Positions 23,801 to 34,440 are shown, counted from the first letter of the stretch. The stretch is 64,000 nt of DNA from Heliopora coerulea (GCA_030142905.1 JASJOG010000099.1:62001-126000), one strand, 5' to 3'. Notes: generated from the letters alone by a model not told the origin. Translations and numbers: made by a program.

Positions 23801-23804
23801 TCTA

Positions 23805-24019
23805 TGGCCTCTTGGTTCATATTGAGCACTCTACAGGATGAGTTATGCCGCTAGCGAATTTGCGCACGCTCACTAGTCTCTAGTTAGAGCACTCTGGCAT
23901 GGCTTAGATGTACCACATGTGTGGGACATTTGAGTTGCCTATATAATATAGGCTTCTCCATCCTGCTCGTCAGCACTACACTGATGAGGCCCAGTAGGCC
24001 GAAACGGTTCCGTCTGTAG

Positions 24020-24022
<3 letters not shown>
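23805..24022 (+). repeat. 220-bp hammerhead-bearing repeat, copy 1
   Basis: About 220 bp nearly identical to 29588-29806, running from TGGCC(T/C)..TTGGT(T/C)CATATTGAGC to the hammerhead at its 3' end, with (TA)n on both sides. Internal blocks shared by both copies include GCCGCTAGCG, TTTGCGCACGCTCACTAGTCTCTAGTTAGAGC and GGCATGGCTTAGATGT. Most likely a PLE pseudo-LTR or a retrozyme-like unit; no coding capacity. Confidence 0.75.
23975..24020 (+). ncRNA. Hammerhead ribozyme, type I (copy 1)
   Basis: All conserved core elements are present: CUGAUGA (23981-23987), stem II GGCC/GGCC with a short loop, GAAA (24001-24004), a minimal stem III (ACGG/CCGU with a UU loop) and GUC with predicted self-cleavage after C24014. 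Stem I pairs ACUACA (23975-23980) with UGUAGC (24015-24020) with one mismatch at the open end. Minimal hammerheads of this form are known from Penelope-like elements. Activity is inferred from sequence. Confidence 0.85.
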
Positions 24023-24082
<60 letters not shown>

Positions 24083-24083
24083 C

Positions 24084-24134
<51 letters not shown>

Positions 24135-24144
24135 TATATACAAA

Positions 24145-24323
24145 TTTAACCTTCGTTCACCGTCTGAGTCTTTGTAGCTCAATAGTTAGAGGATCTCACC
24201 GGCGATAAGAAGGTTACGGGTTCGATTCCCGTCAGGGACTCAGAAAGTTTTTCTGAGAGAGCAGTTTGAGAGCGCGCGTATTAAGAATATAATTACCAAG
24301 CTATCACAATCACATCATTGATT
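24145..24323 (+). repeat. tRNA-derived SINE, copy a
   Basis: A tRNA-like head with A box (TAGCTCAATAGTTAGAGG) and B box (GGGTTCGATTCCC), acceptor-like GAGTCTT/GGGACTC ends and an ACGGG/CCCGT T-stem. A tail follows that is shared with copy b (GAAAGTTTTTCTGAG, AGAATATA..TTACCAAGCTA.CACAATCACATCAT). The anticodon stem is imperfect and the base before the anticodon position is not U, so this is a SINE head, not a tRNA gene. An internal Pol III promoter is expected. Confidence 0.75.
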
Positions 24324-24407
24324 AACACAAAAAAAAATATAATCGCGACATATCGAGACTTGCAGACTGGCAGTACATATGTCTACCATCTATACGAACT
24401 TGTACAC

Positions 24408-24586
24408 AAATTTAACCTTCGTTCACCATCTGAGTCTTTGTAGCTCAGTGGTTAGAGCATCTCACAGGCGATCAGAAGGTTACGGGTTCGATTCCCGTCA
24501 GGGACTCAGAAAGTTTTTCTGAGGGAACAGCTTGAGAGCGTGCGTATTAAGAATATACTTACCAAGCTACCACAATCACATCATAT
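24408..24586 (+). repeat. tRNA-derived SINE, copy b
   Basis: Direct repeat of copy a, sharing even the 5' flank (ACAAATTTAACCTTCGTTCACC). Better preserved A box (TAGCTCAGTGGTTAGAGC) and the same B box. Loop CAGGCGA lacks U at the position before the anticodon, so decoding function is unlikely. A third, strongly decayed copy is at about 34160-34215. Confidence 0.8.
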
Positions 24587-24831
24587 ATATATATACACAC
24601 ATATATATATACACATATATATATGTGTGTGTGTGAGTGTGTGTGTGTGTAATATTTATATATGAGAATATGACCCAGTCAATTATCGCTTTTGACGAAA
24701 TCTCGAAGGATCGAGTTAAAAAGCTCCAGAAAAAGCTGACCAAAATCCGGAGGAAAAAGATTATTTAACTTCCAACTATGCTTGAATTAGAAATATTCAA
24801 GTCATATGTGTATATATATATATATATATAT

Positions 24832-25562
24832 GTTGAACTATAAATTTTGAATCTTATCTAAAATCTTAAAACGTTATTCAAAAAGTATGTAGTCCAAAAA
24901 ACAAAGTTCATCGGACCCAAAATATTACTCCCCGAGGTTTTTCATGTCTGCCCTACATAAAAGGTACTTCAGAAAGAATCAAACGAATCCTCGTTGAAAC
25001 CGGGATAAAAACAGCATTTAAGCCGGTGAAGACATTGTCAAATGTTTTTCAAAGACCTAAAGAAAGACCCTCAGAAAACCAGATTAAAGGCATCGTGTAC
25101 AAATTTAAATGTAAATCCTGTCCATTTACATATATTGGTGAGACAAAAAAGGTCATGGAACTGCAGATGGTTAGAACATAAACCAGGGGTGAGAAAGAGA
25201 AACGAATCAGCAATAAAAGATCATGCAGAGAAAGCAGGACACGATGTAACCACAACAGACGTTGACGTTTTGGAGAGAGGTGTGACAAACTACAATAAAC
25301 GTATTTTTCTTGAAGCTTTACATTCTATGTTAAATGAGGATCGGTTAATGAACATGCAGAATTACCACGCCCATATTTATCATTATTAAGATCCCTCGGG
25401 ACACATAGAGACCAGTTAAATAGCCCAACTTGACTTGCCGAACTGTAAATAACTCTGATGAAGGTCGCAGTTAGCGCCCGAAAATTCAGTCTTTTAGTCT
25501 TTTTAGAGTTTTAATTACGTTTTAAGATTTTAGATCAGATTCAAAATTTATAGTTCAACATT
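24832..25562 (+). mobile_element. Penelope-like element fragment 2 with 45-bp inverted repeats
   Basis: The ends GTTGAACTATAAATTTTGAATC.. (24832-24876) and ..GATTCAAAATTTATAGTTCAAC (25514-25562) are inverted copies of about 45 bp. Inside, the plus strand carries a PLE GIY-YIG endonuclease end: KFKCKSCPFTYIGETKK-type residues in one frame near 25100-25150, then after a shift the 25042-25389 frame with SAIKDHAEKAGHDVTTTDVDV and FLEALHSML. Upstream at 24900-25040 lie further degraded RT-connection residues. At about 25450 there is CTGATGAAGGTCGC..GCGCCCGAAAA, a hammerhead-like core. The element sits between TA tracts and lacks the RT palm. Confidence 0.8.
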
Positions 25563-25587
25563 ATGTTTTCAACTGATCGCCCTAATA

Positions 25588-25621
<34 letters not shown>

Positions 25622-25630
<9 letters not shown>

Positions 25631-27117
25631 AACAGTAAATGAATAAACTTAAATGATTAGCCAATAGGCATAGTCCTTCGAGAAAGCTACATTGGAAAAA
25701 TTCCAAATAAAAATCAACCTTCCATTAGTCATTAAGAACATAAAGACCCATCAGAGCAAGACAATCAAGTTTATCTATTTAATCACTTTCCCTAACAGTA
25801 AGTCGGGCTCCATCTGTTACATCGTTAATTGAGCCTCATCCATTCCGTGATGACCAGGTCAGCTCCACGGGATATAGATAACATTTCAATTAGAAACTAC
25901 ATTAAGGAATTTTGGCAGAAAATTAAAATGTAAGGCATATTTTTATTTAGTTGTTGGTGGATCAGGTCAGCAGTCTTCTCGTTTGGGTGCATTCAGGAAG
26001 AAGTCATCCTGGACCCCTGATGTGGTTGATCCAAGTTTTTGCGTTGATCTAACTGTCCTTGGGGAGAGAATTTGCTTTGATAGGATGAAGGATTTTTTAC
26101 TGATGTTTATCCTTAGCCAACGGACACTCATCTGTTTTTAAATAATAAATCTTGTCATCCTCCACATGTTAAGAAGGCAATTTCATCTAGTCAGACTTCG
26201 AGATCAAGGAGAATTTGCAATTCTGACGAAGTTTTGGATGACCGTTTATGTCAGTTGAAGGGTTTTTTATTATTAGAGGCTGTAGAAAGAACTCGATAGA
26301 AGGGCAGATCAGCAGGATAAAAAAATTGGAATCGTAGGGAGCATTTTTTTTAAAGAAAGGAATTATGATCAGGAAAAATCAGGTCGTATGAGTCTTGTTT
26401 TAAATTATCACCCTGCTCTTCTGAATGTCCATCTCGTACTTAAGGAGCTTCAGGCTATAGTAAATATGTCAGCTCATGTACTTAAGGATATATTACCCGA
26501 GGCACCATTATTTAGTTTCCGAAGGCCAAAACATTTGAGGGATGAATTAGTTAGGGTTAAGCTTAAAACCAGCGGAGGAAGTAGCATAGGAAATATTTAA
26601 TTGTGGAAATAAAAAATGTAAAATATGTGGCTTTGATAAAAATGGTCCCATATTTTGCAGTAGTACTAATGGGCGGAACTTCCACATTAACCATTCTCTT
26701 GATTGTAATTCTAGTGGGGTTGTTACGTCAAAAAAAATGTCCAAAGCAGTATGTAGGATGTATCATAACCTAATTTAGGGCGAGGTTTAATAATCATAAA
26801 AGCTCTTTGAGAAAGTTTGGTAATGGAAATAGAGGTATTTGTAGTGAGCATTTGTATGCTCATTTTCTTAGCGAAAGTCATCACGGAATAGATGAGGTTC
26901 AGGTACAAATTATTGATGTAACAGATGCAGCCCGACCTATTGTTAGGAAAAGTAATTGGATAGATAAACTTAATTGTCTTGCTCCACTGGGTCTTAATGT
27001 TCTTAATGGCTAAATGAAGGTTGATATTTATGTGGAATTTTTCTAAAGTAGCTTTCTTGAAGGACTATGCCTATTGGCTAATAATTTAAATTTATTTATG
27101 TACTGTTTATATAAGGA
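25622..27117 (+). mobile_element. Penelope-like element fragment 3 with about 95-bp inverted repeats
   Basis: Inverted ends of about 95 bp (25622-25727 and 27016-27117) share ATTAGCCAATAGGCATAGTCCTTC and AGAAAGCTAC. The plus strand contains pieces of a PLE protein: LFSFRRPKHLRDELVR at about 26505-26560, a GRNFHINHSLDCNSSGVV block near 26670-26720, and the GIY-YIG region with KSSLRKFGNGNRGICSEHLYAHF in the frame 26807-27013, ending LNCLAPLGLNVLNG. Frame interruptions lie at about 26600 and 26780. The RT palm domain is not recognisable upstream. A hammerhead-like CTGAGGAAGGGGCAGTGCCCCGAAAC lies just outside the right end at 27140-27170. Confidence 0.8.
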
Positions 27118-27226
27118 CATCTCGTCTGTAATATATTGGGGCTGAGGAAGGGGCAGTGCCCCGAAACATATTTTAATAAAGTTTTTTATGATGATTATAT
27201 GTAATTATTACCAGTAACTAATTTTT

Positions 27227-27306
27227 ACCAGTAACGGTATTGAACGCTCTATATTTTCATTCCAACGTTGTAACCTTCGTGGTACTCATCATTGGTGTAT
27301 ACACGC
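27227..27306 (+). repeat. 80-bp dispersed repeat, copy 1 (left flank of PLE 4)
   Basis: ACCAGTAACGGTATTGA..CGCTCTATATTTTCATTCCAAC..TGTAACCTTCGTGGTACTCATCATTGGTGTATA. Near-identical copies lie at 29478-29556 and 48441-48520. Copies 1 and 2 bracket PLE 4 as direct repeats, as expected of pseudo-LTRs. Confidence 0.8.
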
Positions 27307-27359
27307 TCCTGTCTAAAGTTGAGCGCTCTCCTTGGTGTGAAAGATATACGACAAATATG

Positions 27360-29349
27360 CAATAGATCAAGTTTAATTATTCACTAAAAAACATTGGCCT
27401 ACCAACCAAAGACAACTACCTAAGAAACCTCATCAACAAGACCGAAAGTATAGTACAACGTATGCGATGGAAAGCTCATTTCTTCTTGCTGAAGAACGGA
27501 GATGACAACCAAACAGCCAACAACACCTACGGCCTGAAATCAAAGCATGGCGTGCCATCCGTCTTAAATCTCAAACCTTTTGAAGATGACGTTGCCAAAA
27601 TGATCGAATCGGCGAAATTCCGAAACATTAGCGACAATTTCATCCAAGCGCTTGAACGAGACAAAAGAAAAATCAACGTCTCAAGTAATGTCTTTATCCC
27701 TGCGGACAAAACACGAAACTTTTATGAAATGGACGCCTCCACTTACGACAAACTGCTAACTGAAAATGTGACGAAAACCTACAAACACGCATCAGATGAC
27801 ACCAACTAAATGCCGACTCATCAACCCTGCTAAAAGTAGCCGCGGAAAAGTTAGCAAATCCATCTTAGACAACATCAACAACGATATAAGACGGCAGATT
27901 CAAGTAAACCAATGGCGTAACTCTACCGACGCTACCTCGTGGTTTCAATCTATTCCCGACAAACAAAGAAAATCATTTATATCCTTCGACATCATAGACT
28001 TCTACTCCTCCATTACCAAACAACTACTCGACCGGTCTATTTCATGGGCAAGCCAATTCGCAGAAATTACGGATACAGACATCAATATAATCAAACACGC
28101 ACGCAAATCTCTCCTCTTCCACAAAAACCGCACGTGGTCCAAACGCAACACTAATAGCACTTTCGACGTTACAATGGGAAGCTTTGACGGTGCGGAAATT
28201 TGCAAACTCGTCGGGGTCTTCATCCTGAATTCATTAGAAGAAAGATCTGGGAAAAATGTCGGAATATACCGCGACGATGGCCTAGCAGTTGTCAACACAC
28301 GCTCAGGAAGACTATGCGACAAGGAAAGGAAAAAGCTCATCAGCACATTTAATGACCTTGGACTTAAAATTACTATTCTGACAAACCAGCAACGCCCCAA
28401 CTTCCTCGACTTGACATTCGACCTGACTAACGGTACTTACAAACCCTACAGAAAACCCAACGACGAACCTATTTACATCAACCGCTCATCAAACCACCCA
28501 CCCTCTATAATACGGGAACTTCCTCACTCTGTCAATAGACGAATTAACGTGCTATCTTGCAACAAAGAAGCATTTGACGAAGCAGCACAAACGTACAACA
28601 ACGCCTTGAAGCATAGCAACTTCAACACTCAACTGAAACACGAACCTAATATCCACACTGAAACCCAACGCAGAAGACAACGCAACGTAATCTGGAATAA
28701 TCCACCCTACAGCAAAAACGTCAAAACTAACATCGCACGTGACTTCTTGCAACTAATCGACAAACACTTCCCGCCAAACAACAAACTACACAAGCTATTC
28801 AACAGACACGCTATCCGTGTCAGTTACAGCTGCAGCGAAAACATTGAAACATTTATTAAAAGGCACAACAATACAATACTGAAGGGACACGACAATCAAG
28901 AGAAACCATCTTACACAAAAAACACTAGACTATGTTACTGTAGAAACCCTGAACAATGTCATGTAAAAGGCATTTGGCTGCAAACCAGCGTCCTTTACAA
29001 GGCAAGAATAACGACCACTGACAATAACGAGACGAAGACATACATAGGCGTAACAGGTAACGACTTCAAAACTAGGTACCGAAACCACTGCAAATCTCTC
29101 AACAACAAAAAATACTTAAACGAAACCGAGCTTTCAAAACACATTTGAAACCTGAAAGACAACAAACGCAAATACATAATCGCGTGGGATATCATCAAGC
29201 AAATTCCATCATGCAAGGCAGGATCATGAAATTGTGGCCTATGCCTCGAGGAAAAGTTGCTTATCCTAAAGAGACAAGGGAAAAACATTTTGAACAGACG
29301 GTCCGAACTACTCAGCAAATGCCGACATGTAACCAAACACTTCCTTTAA
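27360..29349 (+). pseudogene. Penelope-like element 4: reverse transcriptase plus GIY-YIG endonuclease
   Basis: The most complete PLE in the window. The N-terminal part is in one frame to 27809 (IGLPTKDNYLRNLI, RMRWKAHFFL, then VPSVLNLKPFEDD). A shift plus apparent internal deletion near 27790 leads into 27796 onward: KCRLINPAKSS, a SFDIIDFYSSI palm motif, FDVTMGSFDGAEICKLVG, catalytic YRDD at 28267-28278 (YRDDGLAV), LDLTFDLTNG, and a Cys-rich connector CYCRNPEQC. The C-terminal GIY-YIG endonuclease has YIGVTGNDFKTRY at about 29041-29080. In-frame TGA codons at 29146 and 29218 interrupt the endonuclease tail, which stays open to TAA at 29347. All RT catalytic aspartates are kept. Confidence 0.88.
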
Positions 29350-29400
29350 ACTTTTGTTTCCTGTATATATGTGAATAATTAAATCTTATCTGTGAGTTGG

Positions 29401-29426
29401 CTGATGATCGCCTGAGCGCGTGAAAC
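29401..29426 (+). ncRNA. Hammerhead-like motif 3' of PLE 4
   Basis: CTGATGA, U, a CGC/GCG stem, U, GAAAC. It resembles the motif at 11642-11667 (CTGAAGA, U, CGC/GCG, U, GAAAC). Core residues fit a hammerhead, but each side of stem II has one unpaired U, so cleavage activity is uncertain. Confidence 0.4.
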
Positions 29427-29477
29427 TCAGAGTAGCGACAGCAAAATTTTGTCTTTTGTATTCACTTATTCGCTCTA

Positions 29478-29544
29478 CCAGTAACGGTATTGAGCGCTCT
29501 ATATTTTCATTCCAACACTGTAACCTTCGTGATACTCACCATTG

Positions 29545-29556
<12 letters not shown>
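29478..29556 (+). repeat. 80-bp dispersed repeat, copy 2 (right flank of PLE 4)
   Basis: Direct repeat of 27227-27306, running straight into a (TA)n tract and then the second 220-bp hammerhead unit. The position supports a pseudo-LTR that includes both the 80-bp block and the hammerhead unit. Confidence 0.8.
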
Positions 29557-29587
<31 letters not shown>

Positions 29588-29591
<4 letters not shown>

Positions 29592-29806
29592 CCTTTGGTC
29601 CATATTGAGCGCTCTTCAGGATGAGTCATGCCGCTAGCGGATTTGCGCACGCTCACTAGTCTCTAGTTAGAGCGCTCTGGCATGGCTTAGATGTTCCACA
29701 TACGTGGCACATTTGAGTTGCCTATATAATGTAGACTTCTCCATCCTGCTTGTCAGCACTGCACTGATGAGGCCCAATAGGCCGAAACGGTTCCGTCTGC
29801 AGTTAT
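29588..29806 (+). repeat. 220-bp hammerhead-bearing repeat, copy 2
   Basis: Second copy of the unit at 23805-24022, differing at scattered positions. It begins TGGCCCTTTGGTCCATATTGAGCGC and ends in the hammerhead, with (TA)n on both sides. Confidence 0.75.
29758..29803 (+). ncRNA. Hammerhead ribozyme, type I (copy 2)
   Basis: Complete and better paired than copy 1. Stem I is a perfect 6 bp (ACUGCA 29758-29763 with UGCAGU 29798-29803). The core is CUGAUGA 29764-29770, stem II GGCC/GGCC, GAAA 29784-29787, stem III ACGG/CCGU closed by UU, GUC with predicted cleavage after C29797. Compared with copy 1, stem I positions changed in a covarying way (C-G here against U-A there), which supports selection on structure. 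Confidence 0.9.
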
Positions 29807-30120
29807 ATATATATATATATATATATGTATAATTTATAAAACGTATTAAAAATTCATGAAAAATAGACGCGTCGTTTCTGTATATGTGATAGAGACACAT
29901 GTGCTTTATCTAGAAATTTTTGCTAAATTCTCCTCAATATATTTCGTCCGAAAAAACATAAATTGCAAAGGTTTCGTTGGGTGTTAGAGTTTAAAGAAAC
30001 TCGTCTTATAAGACATTTACAAAACTTGCAGTATGTGCTTTATCCTATCCAAGACACTTGGCTAACCCTCTCGAGCTTTGTATCTGATAAAGAACACCTG
30101 CTCGTTTTGTAAATAGCACA

Positions 30121-30140
30121 TAGCGGGAGAGAGGTAGGGA

Positions 30141-30175
<35 letters not shown>
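30121..30175. repeat. (GA)n microsatellite
   Basis: GGGAGAGAGG-type start passing into about 30 uninterrupted bases of GA. Confidence 0.9.
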
Positions 30176-30178
<3 letters not shown>

Positions 30179-30205
30179 TAAAGAGTAAATTATAATTTAC
30201 AGGTA

Positions 30206-30420
30206 TAACTTAAAATTATCTTTTCTTCGTTACTTAGAGTTTCATGCTTGTCGGCATCTTCAGGGCTTCAGGCAACTGTTGAAACATTGCCTAAATATTC
30301 CCGACAAGCGCAAAACTCTGAGTAGCAACTAAACAATCATTTTAAGTTATGCTTATCGGCTCACTCCGCTCCAAAGTTGGTTTGATTCGTCTTATGCTGT
30401 AAAAGAGTAGCAAGAATTAC
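30206..30420 (-). repeat. PLE-type terminal repeat, copy 2, self-complementary
   Basis: The left half (30206-30275) and right half (30300-30352) are inverted copies: TATAACTTAAAAT..TTACTTAGAGTTTCATGCTTGTCGG pairs with CCGACAAGCGCAAAACTCTGAGTAGCAAC..TTTTAAGTTATGC. The minus strand contains CTGAAGATGC..GCATGAAAC, a hammerhead-like core. The remaining part to 30420 matches 11494-11560 in reverse orientation. Confidence 0.6.
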
Positions 30421-33095
30421 TATAAATTGTTTACAGGTGGGTTTTTAAAAGAGTGTTCAAGCAAAATAAAGTTGATTACTCCAAGATCAATTTTGTATTC
30501 GAAGCAAAGAAAAGCAGGACCATTTTTAAATCGATCGGACTGATTAGATATTTGCGTTGCCACTTCACCTATAATTGCCGAATCAAGCCAGGATGAACAA
30601 TTGATTTCTTCTCTGGCCTCGATATCATCATATTTTGTACTGTCATTACTATTATCATATGCAATATCTCTAGTGCCAAAAATGGAGGAAATTGTTAATT
30701 CATTTTTGACATATTGTAAAGCAAATAAAGTAATAAAAAATCTTACTTAATTGAAATATTTCTAATTTATTCCAGTCAAAAACTTCTTTACTCAGAGAAT
30801 AAAATCTTGTGGTGCTTGCCAGAGTAAAATAATAAAAGTAGGATTCAGACGAAAAAGGGTTGACCCATTCCGGTCCATGACGTCATCCCTTGACGAGTGT
30901 AACGGTCTGCCATTTGTCACCGTAAATTAAATCAAATTAAATCGTTTGTCACCGTAAATCAAACAGTCGGGGGTGGACCGAAAAGAATTCATTGAAGTAT
31001 TCATTGTTGGGATATTCTTGACAGGAATTTGCTCCTATATTTACATCTGCATGCAGCGATAGGGATTTTGTGAAATGGATGTATGATGTACCCAATAACT
31101 TTTTTTTTATGTTTAGGACTAATCCCGAGCGATTAATCAGTTTTCCCAATAAATTGAAAGAAACATGGTCTAATTGTTTAAAGTAATTTTGATATACAAA
31201 ATCTCAACATTCTCGACATCATCATTTTCTAAAATAACAAAATCACATTTACGTATAAAATTTCAGGAGTTGTTAAGACGCTTGCGTACTGGAACACAGA
31301 AAATTTCGTATTTTGTAGAAATTTCAAAACATGGGGATATCTCATATGAACATAATACGAGTTTTAATTGACATAGGGTGCTAAGGATCTCTTAGTTATT
31401 TGCGATACAACACTTGTTACTATCTAAAATCACTTCATAAGAAGCATTAAGTTTAATTAGATTTCATCTTAGTTCATGCGACCAATTCCCATCTAAAATT
31501 AGAAATATAAGTTTTATGGAAAAAAAAGGGAATCAACCATCAATAGTTCCAATAAAGATGATTTAAAACAACAACGCTAATATGTGCGCGAACTTATCTG
31601 GCCAGATTCGCGCAACAACGGAAAGTAAATAATGGTACGTACAGTCTTTCTAGTTGGAGCAAGCCAAGGAAAGAGGTCCCAAAAGTTCTTTCCAAAGAAT
31701 TGAGCTGCAAATTCCTGAAAAAGTAAATGTTAGTTGATTGACTCATGGCTAAGTCAATAAATTTATGTTAAATTTTATTTTTTTAGTTTTGAGATGTATT
31801 GCGATAACAACTACTAACTATTTTTCAAGGTATATAAGAAATTTAAGACTGCAGGACTGCCGTAATTCCCAAAATGAATAAAATACACTTTAATTAAAAG
31901 ATGTTCAGCCTGTTTCATGGCTTTAGCTCTGTCCTTCAGTTTTTCGTATTAAAACATTTGGTAATACTCTTAAAACTCATATATGTCGTTACACAATGTT
32001 AACTCAGTATTCTACTTATGTAACTTCTTGATGTTGTACGTTTTGAGCATCTCATGGTGATTTTTAAATTTTCGCGCTGTGAATTTATAACAGGGTTGAA
32101 GTACTAGCTCCTTGACGATGTCGTATACTTCAGAGATATTTTTCCAGAATAAATTTTTTTTTTCGAAATTTCGTCCATAGCGTTGCTCTTAATTTAACCG
32201 TTAGCTTTTATTTCCCTTACCATTTTCAGTCTTACAAAGGGCTTTCCCTCAAAACGTTAGTTTTTCGATTTACAAATGATATGGTAATTCGCAGTCCTTA
32301 AAATTCTTGCAATTGTAACATACTGCCATCTCATCATCCATGCAACTTTTATTACTGTTTGACTAGATAAACGTTATTCATTAAATTTAATAATAAATTA
32401 TATGGAATTTATTGATTCACAAAATTTATGAATTATGAAAAGAATCTAGTTCACATTTACTACACTTATTTACATTCTCAAATTTCATATAAGCTGCAAA
32501 ATAAGGACCAAGTACTTTAGGCTGTTTTTTAGTTTGATCATTAACATAAGCAATAAACAAAAAACAGCTTGAAGGAATGTTCCCCTGATTAGAGCAAATC
32601 TTTGTATTTCGTACAGACATAAGCTAAGGAAAGATGAATTAAATTCTAAAGCGAATGGAACTCAAAACACCTGAAATTTTTGTTTCCAACAGAATAAATT
32701 GGATTGTGATACGTTCATGATGCATGTGTCGTCGCAACAAATGTTGGTCTTTGTTGTTGTTGTTTAAGAATTATTAACGATTTGGAGTATAAAATTTTAT
32801 ACATATATGAATTACTAATGTTCCACTAAATGACATTGCTAGACATAGATTGAAATAACCCTGGCTTTCAAAGGTTTTTAATGTAAGTCAAAAAATTACG
32901 GCTCATGATCAAAAGTTTCAGCACTCCTATCTTCTGGTAAGTGGGGAACAATAACACAATTACGAGAATATTCCATAAGATGTCGGTTTAGTTAATCTTG
33001 TTCAGGTCCGAGGGCTTAACACCTAATTCTGATTCAAAGGGAAATGAGCGAAAGTGTCTTAGATATTTAGAAGGCAGTAAACAATCCTAACAATT
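30421..33095. other. No gene recognised
   Basis: AT-rich, with poly-T runs and no domain-bearing frame. A short direct repeat (GTTTGTCACCGTAAAT, near 30915 and 30943) is the only structure noticed. Confidence 0.55.
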
Positions 33096-33262
33096 GAATG
33101 AATAAATAAATCAATAAATAAATGAAAGTAAAAGCATTTAAATAGACAAATAAATTAACAAATAAGTAAATAAGTAAATAAATAAAAACAAACAAAAAAT
33201 AAATAGATAAATAAATTAAAAAAGGAAGAAAGAAAAAAAGAAAGAAAGAAAGAAAGAAAAAA
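33096..33262. repeat. A-rich simple repeat (AAAT)n / (AAAG)n
   Basis: AATAAATAAATC-type units passing into GAAAGAAAGAAAG, as in a compound tetranucleotide microsatellite or a degraded SINE/LINE tail. Confidence 0.85.
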
Positions 33263-34159
33263 AAATTTAAAGTCAGTTACACCACTACACAAAGTAGTCT
33301 AGGATGATAACTGTGGACCGTTTTTTGAAATCTCGGGTAGTTTTACAGTGAAATTAGGAACAGAAACATGAAATACGAATGTGCAATTACCCCTTAGCCA
33401 CCAGTTCATGATATTCTTTGAAAATACGGACAAGGTTGACGGGTTGCAAAGTTTTTTATTGAACCTAAAACCTAAATTTAAACGAAAACGCTTTTTAAAA
33501 TTCATACCTAATAAAAAATCATTACATGGCTGCTTCCTTAGGGAAGAAAAAGAAAATAAAATTTTGTTTTGTTGAAGTAAGGTGGATCATCTGAAAACAT
33601 GGCACATCAACGCTGCCCATGCCTCATTAAACCACGATGATGTCGATAATTTTTTTTTCCGATATCTTTTTTGCACCATTTTATCAGAGAGATAATGGCA
33701 TAAGTTGTCCTGGGAGGTAATAAAGATGGGACATCATCCTCAGAGCTCTCCTTCTCAATAACGACATTTAGTTGGAGAGCCGAAATATTGGGTCATGCTT
33801 GGCAACTTTCAATATTTGTTATCTAAGTTTGGGGGATTCGTTCATTTGGTTGTCAGTATTATTACTATTTCATATTATACTTTTTATAAGTTCTCCTCAA
33901 GTAATATGTCCAGGAAATTAACTCTACCTTCATAGAGAAATCGAACTAGCAATTTTTTCCTCGACTTTAGGATGCCCTAACAATAAAGCTGTGTTTTAAA
34001 ACTAAACTATCTATTGTAGAGATTCGCAATTCTCATAAATTCCGTGCAGCAAAAAACTGCTGGTCGATTCATATAACAATTACACAAATCAACTTCTACC
34101 AACTCAGCTGTGCCCATGTCCCAAGAAATTCGAGCAGATATAACAAGTTATCTTCCCTC
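33263..34159. other. No gene recognised
   Basis: Short frames at 33299-33505 (minus) and 33381-33575 (plus) overlap each other and show no motif. Otherwise featureless AT-rich sequence. Confidence 0.5.
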
Positions 34160-34215
34160 CACCATCTGAATCCGTATAGCTAAATAATTAGAGTATCTCA
34201 ACTACGATCAAAAGT
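34150..34215 (+). repeat. Decayed tRNA-SINE head, copy c
   Basis: CCACCATCTGAATCCGTATAGCTAAATAATTAGAGTATCTCAACTACGATCAAAAG aligns with the head of the SINEs at 24165 and 24431 (CACCATCTGAGTC..GTAGCTCA.TGGTTAGAGCATCTCA.AGGCGATCAGAAG). The B box is destroyed. Confidence 0.5.
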
Positions 34216-34294
34216 GCAATTTCTGTTTACGTCTGCATCTAGATATGCTACCACCTTAACAGTTAGGTCTACACTAACGACTATACGTCGACGT

Positions 34295-34440
34295 CTGTTT
34301 ATACGATTACGTCCATGATTATGTCCATGTCCATGTCCATGCTCATGTCTATGTCTATGTCTATTTTAATCACCATAATTCTATGTCAAAGTCTAAGTCT
34401 AAGTCTAAGTCTATATCTATGTTTATGTCGATGACTAAGC
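34295..34440. repeat. Hexamer satellite (ATGTCT/AAGTCT)n
   Basis: Runs of CATGTC, TATGTC and TAAGTC hexamers interrupted at about 34365-34385. Confidence 0.85.

Noticed and set aside
23312..24182. Frames rich in Tyr-Ile on the minus strand
   Set aside because: Translations of (TA)n microsatellites.
24165..24508. Two functional tRNA genes
   Set aside because: The anticodon stem has a mismatch, U33 is missing and the copies carry a common non-tRNA tail, so a tRNA-derived SINE is the better reading.
29146..29220. Selenocysteine at the TGA codons of PLE 4
   Set aside because: The element also has an internal deletion and frameshift, the contexts fit single transitions, and no SECIS-like structure was recognised.
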